Part shown: one piece after another, positions 1-13,628 of the stretch | How positions within the stretch are numbered: position 1 is the stretch's first letter | Layout of the letters: each line of letters opens with the position of its first letter | Position numbers and translations under genes: made by a program | Notes under the pieces: generated by a model | The model's database searches: none | What the model was told of the DNA's origin: nothing | What the model saw: the letters and a program-made list of their open reading frames with translations, nothing else | NCBI GenBank assembly: GCA_016706685.1 | Contig: JADJJE010000011.1 | Span: forward strand, 313,373 to 377,372 | Direction of reading: 5' to 3' | DNA length: 64,000 nucleotides | Source: Sandaracinaceae bacterium | GTDB taxonomy: Bacteria; Myxococcota_A; Polyangia; Polyangiales; Houyiibacteriaceae

Positions 1-15
1 CTGCTTGGGACACGC

Positions 16-4013
<3,998 letters not shown>

Positions 4014-4017
<4 letters not shown>

Positions 4018-5302
4018 CGTGGGGCAGAGGGTATCACTGTGCGCTGTTGTCGGATACCGGACGCAGCGTGACTTGCTGTTGCCGCGCCACGCCTGGCGGC
4101 CGGCGTCACGCGGGTCTGCTGCGCCGCCAGGTTGATGCAGCGGCGCTCCGTGGCGCTCGTCCCGGCCGCGGTCAGCACGCGCACGGTCCCGGTGTCCCGC
4201 GCCACCTCGTAGGTGACCACGCGCGCGGCGCCGACGCAGCGGGCCATGGCCTGCTGCATCGCGGCCTGGGTGGTGTAGCGGGCCGGCACGCCGGCCGACA
4301 CGGCGCCGTCGGGCCGCCGTGCAGCGGAGCGGGTCGTTGCGGCACCGGTGGACTGGTCGGCCGACGCTGGCGCCGCCGCTGGCGTGGGGCGCACCGGCGG
4401 AGGTGCCGCGTCTTCCATGGCCAGCTCGGCGCTCTCGGCGGCCACGCCGCGGCCGTAGCCCACGTCGGCCCCGGAGGACGCGCCGATGGATGCCATGGTG
4501 GCTGCTGGCGCACGGAGAAGGTCGTCCACGGACGGCTGTCCTGTGCCCCCCGCCATGGGCCGCTGAGCCGCGGGCGCCGCCGCCAGCGTGGCTCGCTCTT
4601 CGGCGGGGGGGTCGCGGAAGAACTGGTCTTCGGCCTCGGCCGCAGGGCTGGCCTGGACCGCAGCAGGCTCGCTGGGCATCACCAGCATGGGGGCCGCCGT
4701 GGACGCCGGGGCGGTGCTGGGCACGGCTGCGCTCGTGGGTGCGGGGGCCGAGGGCTCGCCGCGGCTCCCTCGCTGGAGTCTGGGGACGACGTGCTCACCG
4801 CCGACAGCCCGGCCGTGACCACCAACACCACCGCTGCGGCGGCCGCCAAGAGCTGCATGAAGCGCCCGTCGCGCAGCAGCGTGGGTCGCGGCTTGGCCTG
4901 CAACGGCACGACCGTGGCCGCAGCAGCCGCCGGCGCCTCCGCCGCCACGGTCACGGGGGAGGCCGCCGCCCGAGCCGCTAGCCCCACCACGTCGCCCTCA
5001 CCATCGGCGAACTGCGGCGTTCCGTCCAGCTCGAGCCCGTCATCGAACAGCCCCGCGTCGAGGCCCGCAAAGATGCCCGCGAGCGCTTCGTCCGGCCCCT
5101 GCCCAGCCACCGTGTGCAGCCCGCCCCACTCGCGCAGGTGCGCCTCGGCGCGCAGCAGCGCCGCCACCTCGCGGTCGAAGCCGGCGTCCCGGGCACGCTC
5201 GGCCGTGAGCCACGCACGGTCCGCCGCGGAGGCCTGCTCTAGGCCACCCTGGTCCAGCAGGGCATCGAGGCGTGCTCGCCGCGTGGTGCTGGCCTGGGTC
5301 AT
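4014..5302 (-). CDS. Probable membrane-anchored anti-sigma factor (apparent frameshift)
   Basis: Two overlapping reading frames (4679-5302 and 4014-4724) look like one gene of about 429 residues. The first frame has a cytoplasmic-type N-terminus of about 135 residues and one hydrophobic segment (MQLLAAAAAVVLVVTAGLSA). The second continues with an Ala/Pro-rich linker and a C-terminal domain with two cysteines (ARCVGAARV, RRCINLAAQ). One extra C in the C5 run read on the minus strand at 4743-4747 joins the frames smoothly. The start overlaps the sigma gene stop by 4 bp and the end overlaps the kinase start by 4 bp, so both ends are preserved as in a working operon. Location and single membrane segment fit an anti-sigma factor; no zinc-binding HxxxCxxC motif is visible, so the role is inferred from context. 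Confidence 0.65.
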
Positions 5303-5904
5303 GCCCCACCTCCTGCCGCGAGGGCCTCGGGCTCCACCAGATCGCCCAGCAGGTCGCGCAGCCGTCGGCGCGCCTCGTGGATGCGCCAGGCCACGGTGCC
5401 CTCGGCGCAGCCCAGCGCGTCACCCGCGTCCTTGTGGGACATGCCCTGCAGCAGCACCAGCACCACGGCGCTGCGCAGCGAGGGGCTGAGCGCGTCCAGC
5501 GCGGCCCCCACCCGGCCATAGAGCTGCGCCTGCTCGAGCGCGCGCAGTGGGTCCACCCCGGAGCTCTCGGCGTCGGCCACCGGCTCGGGCAGCTTGGGGT
5601 CGTCCACGTCGGCCGCGGCGTGCCGCCGGTTTCCGCGCATGCGGTTCAGGCACACGTTCACGCAGATGCGATACAGCCAGGTGGACAGCTTGGCACGGCC
5701 GTCGAAGCGCGGGAGCGCCCGCCAGGCCCGGATGAAGCTCTCTTGCACGGCGTCGTCGACCTCGGCGCTGGCGCCCAGCAGCTGGTGGGCACAGGCGGCC
5801 ACGCGCCCGTGGTGGAGCCGCACCAGCTGGCCGAACGCGCGACGGTCGCCTGACTGCGCCAGGGCGAGGAGCTCCATCTCGGTGCGCGCGTCAGCGTTTT
5901 CCAT
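5299..5904 (-). CDS. RNA polymerase sigma factor, sigma-70 family ECF type
   Basis: About 201 residues from the ATG at 5904; the frame stays open upstream to a GTG at 5988, but that extension is low-complexity. Region 2 is clear (DDAVQESFIRAWRALPRF, then STWLYRICVNVCLNRMR), and region 4 shows the helix-turn-helix LGCAEGTVAWRIHEARRRLR. This is the normal length and domain layout of an ECF sigma factor that directs core RNA polymerase to stress or envelope promoters. It is the first gene of the operon and overlaps the anti-sigma-like gene by 4 bp (ATGA), the usual arrangement for a sigma/anti-sigma pair. Target promoters cannot be read from the window. Confidence 0.92.
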   Translation of the reverse strand: MENADARTEMELLALAQSGDRRAFGQLVRLHHGRVAACAHQLLGASAEVDDAVQESFIRAWRALPRFDGRAKLSTWLYRICVNVCLNRMRGNRRHAAADVDDPKLPEPVADAESSGVDPLRALEQAQLYGRVGAALDALSPSLRSAVVLVLLQGMSHKDAGDALGCAEGTVAWRIHEARRRLRDLLGDLVEPEALAAGGGA

Positions 5905-6076
5905 GGTCCGGCGCTCGGGCGGGATCAGGTGCTCGCCCGAGGCAGCACCCTCTTCCAGCGTCGAGGTGGTCGAAACGTACGCAAACACGGGAGCTAGGAC
6001 AACCGTTGGGTGGACAAAGCTTGGGCCGACTGCGCTTCATTTTGACCGCAGCCCCCCGGGGGGGTTTAATCCCCGT

Positions 6077-6496
6077 GTGTCCACTGACGACAAAGACCGG
6101 CGCGGAGGGGATCGCGCCCCCATCGAGCTCAAGGTCGAGTACAAGCGGCTGAACTCCTTCTTCGCGGACTACACGAAGAACATCAGCCGCGGGGGCACGT
6201 TCATCCGGACCGACCGTCCACTGGGCATCGGCACGGAGTTCAACTTCAAGCTGTGCGTGCCCACGCTCGAGAACCCGCTGGTGCTGCGCGGCAAGGTGCA
6301 GTGGACGGTCATCCCGGAAGAGGTCGTGGACGACGGCGAGCCCGGCATGGGCATCGGCTTCGTGTACGGCAGCGAGTCCGAGCGCGAGCGCATCGAGGCC
6401 ATCGTGGAGACCCTGATGGTCGACAGCCTGGGAAACGTCATCTACGAGAAGCTCATGGGCAAGCCACCACGCGGCAGCTTGCTCCCCGGGAAGTAG
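6077..6496 (+). CDS. PilZ domain protein (TIGR02266-like)
   Basis: 139 residues from a GTG at 6077. After a short basic N-terminus (DDKDRRGGDRAPIELKVEY) comes the block NISRGGTFIRTDRPLGIGT and the strand VLRGKVQWT, the pattern of the PilZ-like paralogous family TIGR02266 expanded in Myxococcus and relatives. PilZ domains often bind cyclic di-GMP through an RxxxR and a [D/N]xSxxG motif; DRRGGDR and NISRGG are candidates here. It stands alone between the divergent sigma operon and a convergent lipoprotein gene. No signal peptide. A role in motility or surface control is family-based inference. Confidence 0.85.
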   Translation: MSTDDKDRRGGDRAPIELKVEYKRLNSFFADYTKNISRGGTFIRTDRPLGIGTEFNFKLCVPTLENPLVLRGKVQWTVIPEEVVDDGEPGMGIGFVYGSESERERIEAIVETLMVDSLGNVIYEKLMGKPPRGSLLPGK

Positions 6497-6514
6497 CGGA
6501 ACCCGAGCCTGTGG

Positions 6515-7705
6515 CTACCCGGTGATCGGGGCGCAGTCGATCGCCGTGCCCGGTGCGGTGGTGGTGTAGTCGGCGGCCGTGTTCCCCTCGGTGGACGGAA
6601 CGCGATAGACGATGTCGTTGGTGTTGGCAGCCGGGCAGCCACCGTTGTCCCACAGGACCGTCCCATCGGTGCCCACCGTGCGGGCCTCCGTGAGGCGGGG
6701 GCGCGTGCCGCCCGTGCCCCAGCACATGTAGTCCACCATCGCGTCGCGCGTGCCGAAGCTGGACGAGCTGTAGAGCGCCACCGTCTGGTTGGCGCCGAGG
6801 TCGATGGCGCTGGGCGCGGCGAAGGTCATGCGGCCAAAGGCCGCGATCGTCAGGGCCGGCACCGCCGCGTAGTTGCTGGGCCCCTGGCAGAGCTGGTAGT
6901 CGCCCGTCGTGGTGATGGCCGTGTCGGTCGGGTTGTAGAGCGTGATCTCCTCGGTCTGCGTGTTGACGCTCTCGATGATCAGGTGGTCGCGCCCGCACTC
7001 GAGCACCATGGGCGGCCCTGCGTCCACCCCCGCGTCCGCCACGGTCTGCGTGCACGTGAACGCCACCGCAGAGGTCTGGTAGCTCTCCGCCGCGTTGCCC
7101 GTGGTCCCGTTCATGAGGTGCACGGAGGTCGCTCCCGCGAGTGGGACGCAACCGCAGTCGTCCCACAGCACGGTGCCGTCGGTGCCCGTGGCCTGCGCCA
7201 CATTGAGGCGCGGCACCCCGCCCCCGTTGCCCCAGCAGACGTAGTCCAGCATGGCGTCACGCGTGGTGAAGGTCCCGGCGCTGTAGAGCGCCAGCGTCCC
7301 GTTCGCGGGGTCCAGGGTGATGGAGCCGGGAACGGCCACCGTCAGCGAGCCACCCGCAGGCACCACTCCGGCGGGCGGCGCGCCATACCGGCCCGGGCCC
7401 TGACAGAATTGGTAGCTACCCGCGTCGAGGTCGATGTCCGTGTCGGTGGGGTTGGTGAGCGTCACGGTCCCCGCCGCCATGTTCACCACCGACATGAAGA
7501 GGTCAGCGCGGTCACACGCGAGGACCATCACCGAGCTGGTGTCGCCCTGACACGTCACCGCGCCGTCTTCGTCGGCGCCGGTATCGCGGCCCATGTCTCG
7601 CGGGCCTTGGTCGGCCGTGGTGTCACCACCGCCGCACCCCATGAACGAGCCCCCGAGCGAGAGGAACGAACCCAGCAGCAACCAAGACTTCCAGCGACCC
7701 GACAT
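6515..7705 (-). CDS. Secreted lipoprotein with two lamin-tail-like repeats
   Basis: 396 residues from the ATG at 7705, chosen because GGAGG lies 7 nt upstream and a lipoprotein signal follows directly (hydrophobic stretch ending SFMGC, then Gly/Asp-rich linker). Two homologous domains of about 150 residues follow, each with a beta-rich pattern: LTNPTDTDIDL, SYQFCQGPG, TRDAMLDYVCWG, TDGTVLWDDCGC in the first and LYNPTDTAITT, YQLCQGPSN, TRDAMVDYMCWG, TDGTVLWDNGGC in the second. This resembles lamin-tail (LTD) domains in bacterial surface proteins; conserved cysteines suggest disulfides outside the cytoplasm. It lies 73 bp downstream of the CehA-type gene on the same strand, so the two are probably co-transcribed. 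Substrate unknown. Confidence 0.75.
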   Translation of the reverse strand: MSGRWKSWLLLGSFLSLGGSFMGCGGGDTTADQGPRDMGRDTGADEDGAVTCQGDTSSVMVLACDRADLFMSVVNMAAGTVTLTNPTDTDIDLDAGSYQFCQGPGRYGAPPAGVVPAGGSLTVAVPGSITLDPANGTLALYSAGTFTTRDAMLDYVCWGNGGGVPRLNVAQATGTDGTVLWDDCGCVPLAGATSVHLMNGTTGNAAESYQTSAVAFTCTQTVADAGVDAGPPMVLECGRDHLIIESVNTQTEEITLYNPTDTAITTTGDYQLCQGPSNYAAVPALTIAAFGRMTFAAPSAIDLGANQTVALYSSSSFGTRDAMVDYMCWGTGGTRPRLTEARTVGTDGTVLWDNGGCPAANTNDIVYRVPSTEGNTAADYTTTAPGTAIDCAPITG

Positions 7706-7777
7706 GGAGACCTCCAAGAAAACACCCTGCGGGCCCATGCCCGCGAACCGGTCCTGTATGCCCGACCCTGCCGCCAC

Positions 7778-10684
7778 TTACAACGGCAGCGGCATCCCGG
7801 GCGGGTTGTACTGGCCGTTTCCGTCGCGATCGAGGAACACGGGGTTCACGAAGCCGATCGGCTGCGCCCCGCGCACCAGCGAGGTGAACGGCTGCGGCGC
7901 GGCGGGGAACGTGATGGGGTCCACCACGCCATCCATGTTCGCGTCCAGCAGCGTGGGGAGCACGAAGCCGGCCTCGGCCGTGATGAAGCTGTCGGCGGTC
8001 ACGTTGGTCACGTTGATCACCGCGTCGTAGCGCAGCACGTCCGCGCTCGAAGTGCTGAAGGGGTCCGCCGGGTTCTCGGCCGTCAGATCGATGATGGCCA
8101 CGACCTCACCGCCCAGGCGCACGCGCAGCTCGTCGACCGGGATCCACGGCGGCGCCGCCACGCGCACACGCACATGCACCGTGTCGGTGTCCATGGTGTC
8201 CCCGGAGATGTTCAGCGGCGTCTTGCCGGGCTCCCGACAGTTGGTGCCGACCGCGTCGTCGCAGACCTCGATCCACACGAACACGCCCAGCGCGCCCGCC
8301 AGGCTGCCGTCTTGGATGAGCCCCACCAGATCGTCGCCCGAGAGGTCGGCCAGCGTGCTGGTGGTCGCGAGCACGTTGACGGGGAAGCCCGCCTCCTCGT
8401 TGTAGATGCGGTGCGAGTCGCTGTTGGCCGTGCCGGTGGGCAGGTTGCCGCCGGGCGCCTCGCGCAGGAGGGCGTGCCAGTCGCGGTTCTGCGTCACGTA
8501 CTCCTGCATGTCCTTGAAGTTGATCACCTCGAAGGCATCCACGTCGAAGGGGCTGGTGCCCATGCCGCTGGCCACGTCGCACGCGCCGTTCATGGCGAAG
8601 GTCAGGCTGGCGTCGAAGCCGCACGAGTCCAGGTAGCCGAGCCAGATGGTGGGCACCCGCGTCGCGCGCGCGTGGTTCATCTGCACGATGCGTTGAGCCG
8701 GGCCCGGCATGGCGCGCAGGCGGTCGTACACGGTGGCGGGGCCCACGCGCTCGTCGTCGGGCGTGCCGCTCTCGAAGGCCGTGGGCACCACGTCCACCGG
8801 GAACACGTTGTAGTGCCCGATGGTGTGCGGGAAGTCTTCATAGGGCACGAACGCGGTGGCCTCGAGCCCGGCGAACGCCTTGATACGGCCACGCGACGCC
8901 TGCGGGAGCGTCTCGTCCACCACGGCGATGGCCGGGCCGTAGTCGAACACGATGTCGTGCTCGGTGGCCACCAGCGCGTCCACCCCGGCGGCCATGAACG
9001 CGCGCACCTGGTCCTCGGGCGGCGTGGACGAGTCGAAGCTCACGGCGCTGTGCACGTGGAAGTCCGCCATCAGGTAGCCCGTGGGAACCACATCGAGCGA
9101 GGCGATGTCGAGCGTCACGGCCAGGTCCGCGCTGGCCACCACGATGGACTCGCGGTCGAGCGACGCGTCGAGGCCGCGCATGGCGTACACGTCATAGGTG
9201 CCGGGGGCGATGGGCAGCGACACCACGCCGAGGCCGTCGGTGAGCGCCACGTTGCCCTGCGGCGCCGTACCGGTCTCGGGCCCGAAGACCGGGTCGGGGG
9301 TGGCGCCCGTGCCCAGCACCACCACGCGTGCGGTGCCGCCAGTTCCGTCCACGCGCACCGTCACGTTCAGCTCGGGGCGCGCGCCCACGTTGAGCGTGCC
9401 CAGGTTCACGGTGGCCCCCGCGGCCACGGCGGTGCCGGTCCCGCGCACGGGTGCCTGGCCATCCATGCGCACCTCGTACGAGACGGCGCCGGCTGGAACG
9501 CGCGCGGTGAAGCTGCCGTCGGCGGCCACGCGCACCATGTTGACGGGGCGCCAGGTGGCCGGGTCCATGGCGTTTCCCGTGGCAGGCGGCGTGGCCAAGA
9601 TCACGGCCGGCCGGCGATGCGGGTCGCTGGGGATGCCGCCCGGGACGCTGACCGTGCCGGTGACCTGGCCCGTGGTGAGACGGCCGAGCGCCTCGAGGTC
9701 CTCGAGCGCAGTGTCCACCGAGCTGGCGGCGTCCGCGGCGCCACCGGCCACGAGCACGCGTCGATGGCTGGCCGTGGCGCCTGGCGCGAAGGCCGTGATG
9801 CCCGTGGTGATGTCGCCGAACGCGCTGTTGGTGCTGTCGTGCGCGGCCGCCACGGTGGCCATGTCGAGCGAGTAGTACGCGATGGACCCAGGGAGCCCCG
9901 CGCGCGAGCCACCGCTGCCCACGTACTGCGAGCGCACCAGCGTGCCCACCACGTTGCTGAAGTTGATGGTGGTGCAGGTGGTGCCCTGGCCGGGGTTCGG
10001 ACAGAACGGGCGCATGTTGCTGGGGCTGCCCCAGAGCAGCACGTCCACCGGACGCAGCGCGCCCGTCAGACCGGCCAGCGTGACCGGCGGGTTGGTGGCG
10101 TTCGTGAGCGTGGTGGCGATGTGCAGCTTGGGCTCCCCACAACGCAGCTCGAACGTGGTCACCGCGGTGAGCCCCGTGCCCGGGTTCATCGTGATGCCGC
10201 CGTGCGGCGCGCGCTCCACATAGCCCCGCACCTCGAGCACCACGCGGTCGGCCTCTTCGGCGGTCACGTTCATGGTGGTGTTGAACACGCGCAGGCCGGA
10301 GTCCGGCCCGGCCACGATCCAGTGCTCCACGAAGTGGTCGTCACTCCCGAGCACGTGGAAGTCCAGCAGGTTGCCACCGTTGGCACCCGCCGCGCCGTGC
10401 TGCGCGAGCGAGGAGAACCCGGCCACCACGAGATCGTTGGAGATGCGCAGGCCACCCACGCCCACCACGCCATCGGGTCGCGCAGGCGCAGAGTCGGCAG
10501 CGCCCAGCGTGGTCACGGTCACACAGTCGGGCGTCCCCAGGTCTTCGGGACCGGAGTCCGGCATGCCGTCGTCGGCTGGCCCGAGATCCACGGCTCCGTC
10601 CCCCCCTCCACACCCCAGCGACAGGGTTCCGAGGAGGCCCATCAGGGCCATGGGCGGGAGAAGGCGGGTCGATCGCGGGTGCAT
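7778..10684 (-). CDS. CehA/McbA-type PHP metallohydrolase lipoprotein
   Basis: 968 residues from the ATG at 10684. A lipoprotein signal (LMGLLGTLSLGC) is followed by an acidic linker, long beta-rich segments in the first half, and a PHP-like domain beginning MADFHVHSAVSFDSSTPPED, with ALVATEHD and the later NSDSHRIYNEEAGFP. The HxH, EHD and SDSH motifs are metal ligands typical of the CehA/McbA subfamily of PHP hydrolases. Position on the outer membrane or surface is inferred from the lipobox. The two ends flanking the PHP core could bind carbohydrate or protein. Probably the first gene of a two-gene operon with the lamin-tail-like lipoprotein; divergent from prfB. An in-frame ATG 42 bp upstream is less likely because it delays the signal peptide. 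Confidence 0.8.
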   Translation of the reverse strand: MHPRSTRLLPPMALMGLLGTLSLGCGGGDGAVDLGPADDGMPDSGPEDLGTPDCVTVTTLGAADSAPARPDGVVGVGGLRISNDLVVAGFSSLAQHGAAGANGGNLLDFHVLGSDDHFVEHWIVAGPDSGLRVFNTTMNVTAEEADRVVLEVRGYVERAPHGGITMNPGTGLTAVTTFELRCGEPKLHIATTLTNATNPPVTLAGLTGALRPVDVLLWGSPSNMRPFCPNPGQGTTCTTINFSNVVGTLVRSQYVGSGGSRAGLPGSIAYYSLDMATVAAAHDSTNSAFGDITTGITAFAPGATASHRRVLVAGGAADAASSVDTALEDLEALGRLTTGQVTGTVSVPGGIPSDPHRRPAVILATPPATGNAMDPATWRPVNMVRVAADGSFTARVPAGAVSYEVRMDGQAPVRGTGTAVAAGATVNLGTLNVGARPELNVTVRVDGTGGTARVVVLGTGATPDPVFGPETGTAPQGNVALTDGLGVVSLPIAPGTYDVYAMRGLDASLDRESIVVASADLAVTLDIASLDVVPTGYLMADFHVHSAVSFDSSTPPEDQVRAFMAAGVDALVATEHDIVFDYGPAIAVVDETLPQASRGRIKAFAGLEATAFVPYEDFPHTIGHYNVFPVDVVPTAFESGTPDDERVGPATVYDRLRAMPGPAQRIVQMNHARATRVPTIWLGYLDSCGFDASLTFAMNGACDVASGMGTSPFDVDAFEVINFKDMQEYVTQNRDWHALLREAPGGNLPTGTANSDSHRIYNEEAGFPVNVLATTSTLADLSGDDLVGLIQDGSLAGALGVFVWIEVCDDAVGTNCREPGKTPLNISGDTMDTDTVHVRVRVAAPPWIPVDELRVRLGGEVVAIIDLTAENPADPFSTSSADVLRYDAVINVTNVTADSFITAEAGFVLPTLLDANMDGVVDPITFPAAPQPFTSLVRGAQPIGFVNPVFLDRDGNGQYNPPGMPLPL

Positions 10685-10789
10685 ACTGATAAGCGTATCA
10701 CCTTTCGCCCAGCGACCAAGATGCAAATTTCCAGCAACACCGCACGCTCATCCTTAATCAGGTCGCGAGCTGGGTCCGAGGCACCAGCG

Positions 10790-10818
10790 TTGACAGCGCC
10801 GACCCCCCGGGCTATCGA
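10790..10818 (+). promoter_or_regulatory. Candidate sigma-70 promoter for the prfB operon
   Basis: A perfect TTGACA at 10790-10795 is followed after 17 nt by TATCGA at 10813-10818. The predicted transcript start near 10825 lies about 20 nt before the prfB ATG. The -10 box is a weak match (TAT only), so this rests mainly on the -35 and the spacing. Confidence 0.4.
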
Positions 10819-10845
10819 GCCCACTCCTTTTTCGAGCGAGCACGC

Positions 10846-11998
10846 ATGTCTAGTTCCATTGGCGAGTCCCGCGACCTTCTGGTCGACCTTGCTCAGCGAC
10901 TCGAGTCGCTGGGGAGGTATCTTTGACGTCGAAGGCCTACAACACACCGTCGACCGTCTGACGCACGAGAGCCTGCGCGACGGCTTCTGGAACAACCAGG
11001 AAGCCGCCCAGCGGGTCATGAAAGAGCGCTCGGCCGCAGAGTCGACCGTCAACAGCTTCACCAAGCTCTCGAGCGAGGTGGCGGACCTCAAAGACCTGCT
11101 GGACATGGCAGCCTCCGAGGGCGACCAGAGCATGGCCGACGAAGTCGCGGCGTCGCTGGCCGGCCTCGAAGAGCGCACGCGTGCCCTCGAGGTGCAGCGC
11201 ATGCTGTCGCCGGCGGACAACGAGAACGCCATCCTCATGATCAACCCGGGCGCTGGCGGCGTGGACGCTCAGGACTGGGCCGAGATGCTGCTGCGCATGT
11301 ACCTGCGCTGGTGCGACCGGCACGGCTACAAGACCGTCATCACCAGCAAGCAGCCAGGAGACGAGGCGGGCATCAAGGAAGCGCACGTGCACATCACGGG
11401 CCCCTATGCGTACGGCTACCTGCGCGCCGAGAACGGGGTGCACCGCTTGATCCGCATCAGCCCGTTCGACAGCAACGCGCGGCGTCACACGGCGTTCGCC
11501 AGCGTGCGCGTGGTCCCGGATCTCGACAACTCCATCACCCTCGCGGGCGTGGAGATTCGCGACGAAGACCTCGAGATCGACACCATGCGCTCGGGCGGGG
11601 CCGGCGGACAGCACGTCAACCGCACCGAGTCGGCGGTGCGCATCAAGCACGTGCCCACGGGCTTCGTCATCCGGTGCGAGAGCGAGCGCAGCCAGCACCA
11701 GAACAAAGACCACGCCATGAAGATGCTGCGCGGCATGCTGTTCGAGAAGATGCGCCGCGACCAAGAGGCGGCCTTCGAGGAGGCCTTCATGGGTGACAGG
11801 GCCGAGATCGCGTTCGGATCGCAGGTGCGCAGCTACACGCTGCAGCCGTACCAGATGGTCAAGGACGAGCGCACCGACCACAAGGACGCGAACGCCGCCG
11901 GCGTGCTCGACGGCGACATCGACGCGTTCATCGAGACGTACCTGCTGTCCAACGCCGACAAGCGGCGAGCCAAAGAGACCGCCCAAAAAGCGGACTGA
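10846..11998 (+). CDS. prfB: Peptide chain release factor 2, with programmed +1 frameshift
   Basis: RF2 recognises UGA and UAA and releases the finished peptide from the ribosome. The gene starts at ATG 10846, reads 26 codons, meets TGA at 10924, and continues in the +1 frame from GAC at 10925, giving 383 residues. The product has the RF2 signatures: SPF in the anticodon-like loop (HRLIRISPFDSNARRH) and the catalytic GGQ loop (MRSGGAGGQHVNRTESAV). Length and order agree with E. coli RF2 (365 residues). The stop at codon 27 is the classic autoregulatory site, so low RF2 promotes frameshifting and more RF2. lysS begins 16 bp downstream, the same pairing as in E. coli. It is missed if only uninterrupted frames are called. 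Confidence 0.96.
10911..10927 (+). promoter_or_regulatory. RF2 programmed +1 frameshift signal
   Basis: The sequence GGGGAGG TAT CTT TGA C contains a Shine-Dalgarno-like GGAGG exactly three bases before CTT TGA C. This is the layout of the E. coli prfB site (AGGGGG TAT CTT TGA C). The slippery CTT shifts to TTT while the UGA in the A site waits for RF2. Confidence 0.95.
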
Positions 11999-12014
11999 GC
12001 CGAGAGGAACGAAG

Positions 12015-13628
12015 TTGGCTACCGAGGATGATCTGAAGCTGGCCCGCAAGACGAAGGCCGACACGCTGAGCACGTTCGGCTCGCGCCCGTACCCCAACAC
12101 GTTTCGGGTCACGCCGGAGCTGGAGGCCGAGCGCAAGCGTGTCCTCGAGCTGGCCAACGATCGCGAGAGCGGCGCCCGCGACGCGTTGCCGCTCGAAGAA
12201 GAGCTGGCTCCCGACGCGCCGCAGGTGCACCTGTTCGGGCGGGTCATGGCCAAGCGCGGCCCCTTCCTGGTCATCCGCACGCCCTATGGCGATGCCCAGG
12301 CCCTGGTGCGCAAGGAGGTGCTGGAGGAAGACGCCGCCGGGCAGCGCGAGGCCATGGACTTAGCCGACCACGTGGTGCTGCGCGGGCCGCTGGTGCGCAC
12401 CAAGACGGGCGACCTGGCCGTGAGCGCGCGGCACTACGAGCACGTCACCAAGGCCATGCTGCCGCCGCCGGCCAAGTGGAACGGCCTCAAGGACGTGGAG
12501 AAGCGCTACCGCGAGCGCTACGTGGACCTGTGGGCCAACCCCGAGGTGGCGCAGGTGTTCCGCGCCCGCACGGTGATCGTGAAGGCCATGCGCCGGTTCC
12601 TGGACGAGCGTGACTTCCTCGAGGTGGAGACGCCGCTGCTGCACCCGCTGCGGGGCGGGGCCACGGCCAAGCCATTCCGCACGCACCACAACGCCCTGGA
12701 CCTGAACCTCTTCCTGCGCATCGCGCCAGAGCTGTACCTGAAGCGCTTGCTGGTGGGCGGCTTCGACCGCGTGTACGAGCTGGGGCGCACCTTCCGCAAC
12801 GAAGGCATCAGCACCAAGCACAACCCCGAGTTCACCATCCTCGAGTTCTACATGGCGTACGCCACCGTGGAAGACATGATGGACCTCACCGTGGACCTCT
12901 TCCGCTACGTGGACGCCATCGTCTGCGACACGTTCCCGGACCTCACGCGCGAGCGTGGCTTCGACCTGGTGTCGCCGTGGCCGCGCGTCCCCATGCGCCA
13001 GGCCATCGTGGACCGCATCACACGGGCTGGAAAGGGCGACATCCCCACCACGCGCTGGGCTGGCCGCTTGGACGCGAGCACGCTGAACGACCCAGCCGCG
13101 CTCGAAGCGCTGTTCGAGGCCATGGCCACGGACGCCGACGCGGTGACCGCCAAGCAGCTGCGCACGGCTTCTTCGCACGGCGAGCGAATCTTTCTGCTCT
13201 ACGAGCTGTTGGTGGAGGCTGAGCTGCCCAAGCTCTACCGCAACGCCAGCGGCGAACAGAGCGTGCCCGTCTTCATCACCGAGTACCCCTTCGAGGTGTC
13301 GCCGCTGGCACGCCGCAGCGACGCCGACCCGGCGTTCACGGACCGCTTCGAGCTGTTCGTGGAGGGGCGCGAGGTGGCCAACGCCTTCAGCGAGCTGAAC
13401 GACCCGGAGGACCAGGCCAGCCGCTTCGAGGGGCAACTCACGCGCCGTGAGCGCGGCGACGACGAGGCCATGGACTTCGACGCGGACTACATCCGCGCGC
13501 TGGCGCACGGCATGCCACCGGCCGCGGGCTTCGGCCTGGGCGTGGACCGCGTGGTCATGATGCTCACCGGCCAGTCTTCCATCCGCGACGTGCTGCTCTT
13601 CCCCCTGCTTCGGCCGGAGGGTGGGTGA
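12015..13628 (+). CDS. lysS: Lysyl-tRNA synthetase, class II
   Basis: 537 residues from a TTG start at 12015, chosen because GAGAGGAAC lies about 8 nt upstream and the frame has no homology-like sequence before it. An N-terminal OB-fold that binds the anticodon (about residues 60-160, VHLFGRVMAKRGPFLVI) is followed by the class II catalytic core: KRYRERYVDLWANPEV, the active-site loop AKPFRTHHNALD, motif 2 FRNEGISTKHNPEFTILEF and motif 3 GLGVDRVVMMLTG. It charges tRNA-Lys in the cytoplasm. The stop overlaps the next gene's start region, so translation of lolC/E may be coupled to it. Confidence 0.95.
   Translation: MATEDDLKLARKTKADTLSTFGSRPYPNTFRVTPELEAERKRVLELANDRESGARDALPLEEELAPDAPQVHLFGRVMAKRGPFLVIRTPYGDAQALVRKEVLEEDAAGQREAMDLADHVVLRGPLVRTKTGDLAVSARHYEHVTKAMLPPPAKWNGLKDVEKRYRERYVDLWANPEVAQVFRARTVIVKAMRRFLDERDFLEVETPLLHPLRGGATAKPFRTHHNALDLNLFLRIAPELYLKRLLVGGFDRVYELGRTFRNEGISTKHNPEFTILEFYMAYATVEDMMDLTVDLFRYVDAIVCDTFPDLTRERGFDLVSPWPRVPMRQAIVDRITRAGKGDIPTTRWAGRLDASTLNDPAALEALFEAMATDADAVTAKQLRTASSHGERIFLLYELLVEAELPKLYRNASGEQSVPVFITEYPFEVSPLARRSDADPAFTDRFELFVEGREVANAFSELNDPEDQASRFEGQLTRRERGDDEAMDFDADYIRALAHGMPPAAGFGLGVDRVVMMLTGQSSIRDVLLFPLLRPEGG

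Noticed and set aside
6983..10845. Long plus-strand open frame opposite the two lipoprotein genes, running into prfB
   Set aside because: The His/Arg/Val-rich translation has no domain logic, and both lipoprotein genes on the other strand have signal peptides and motifs. Only the part from 10925 on is real (prfB).
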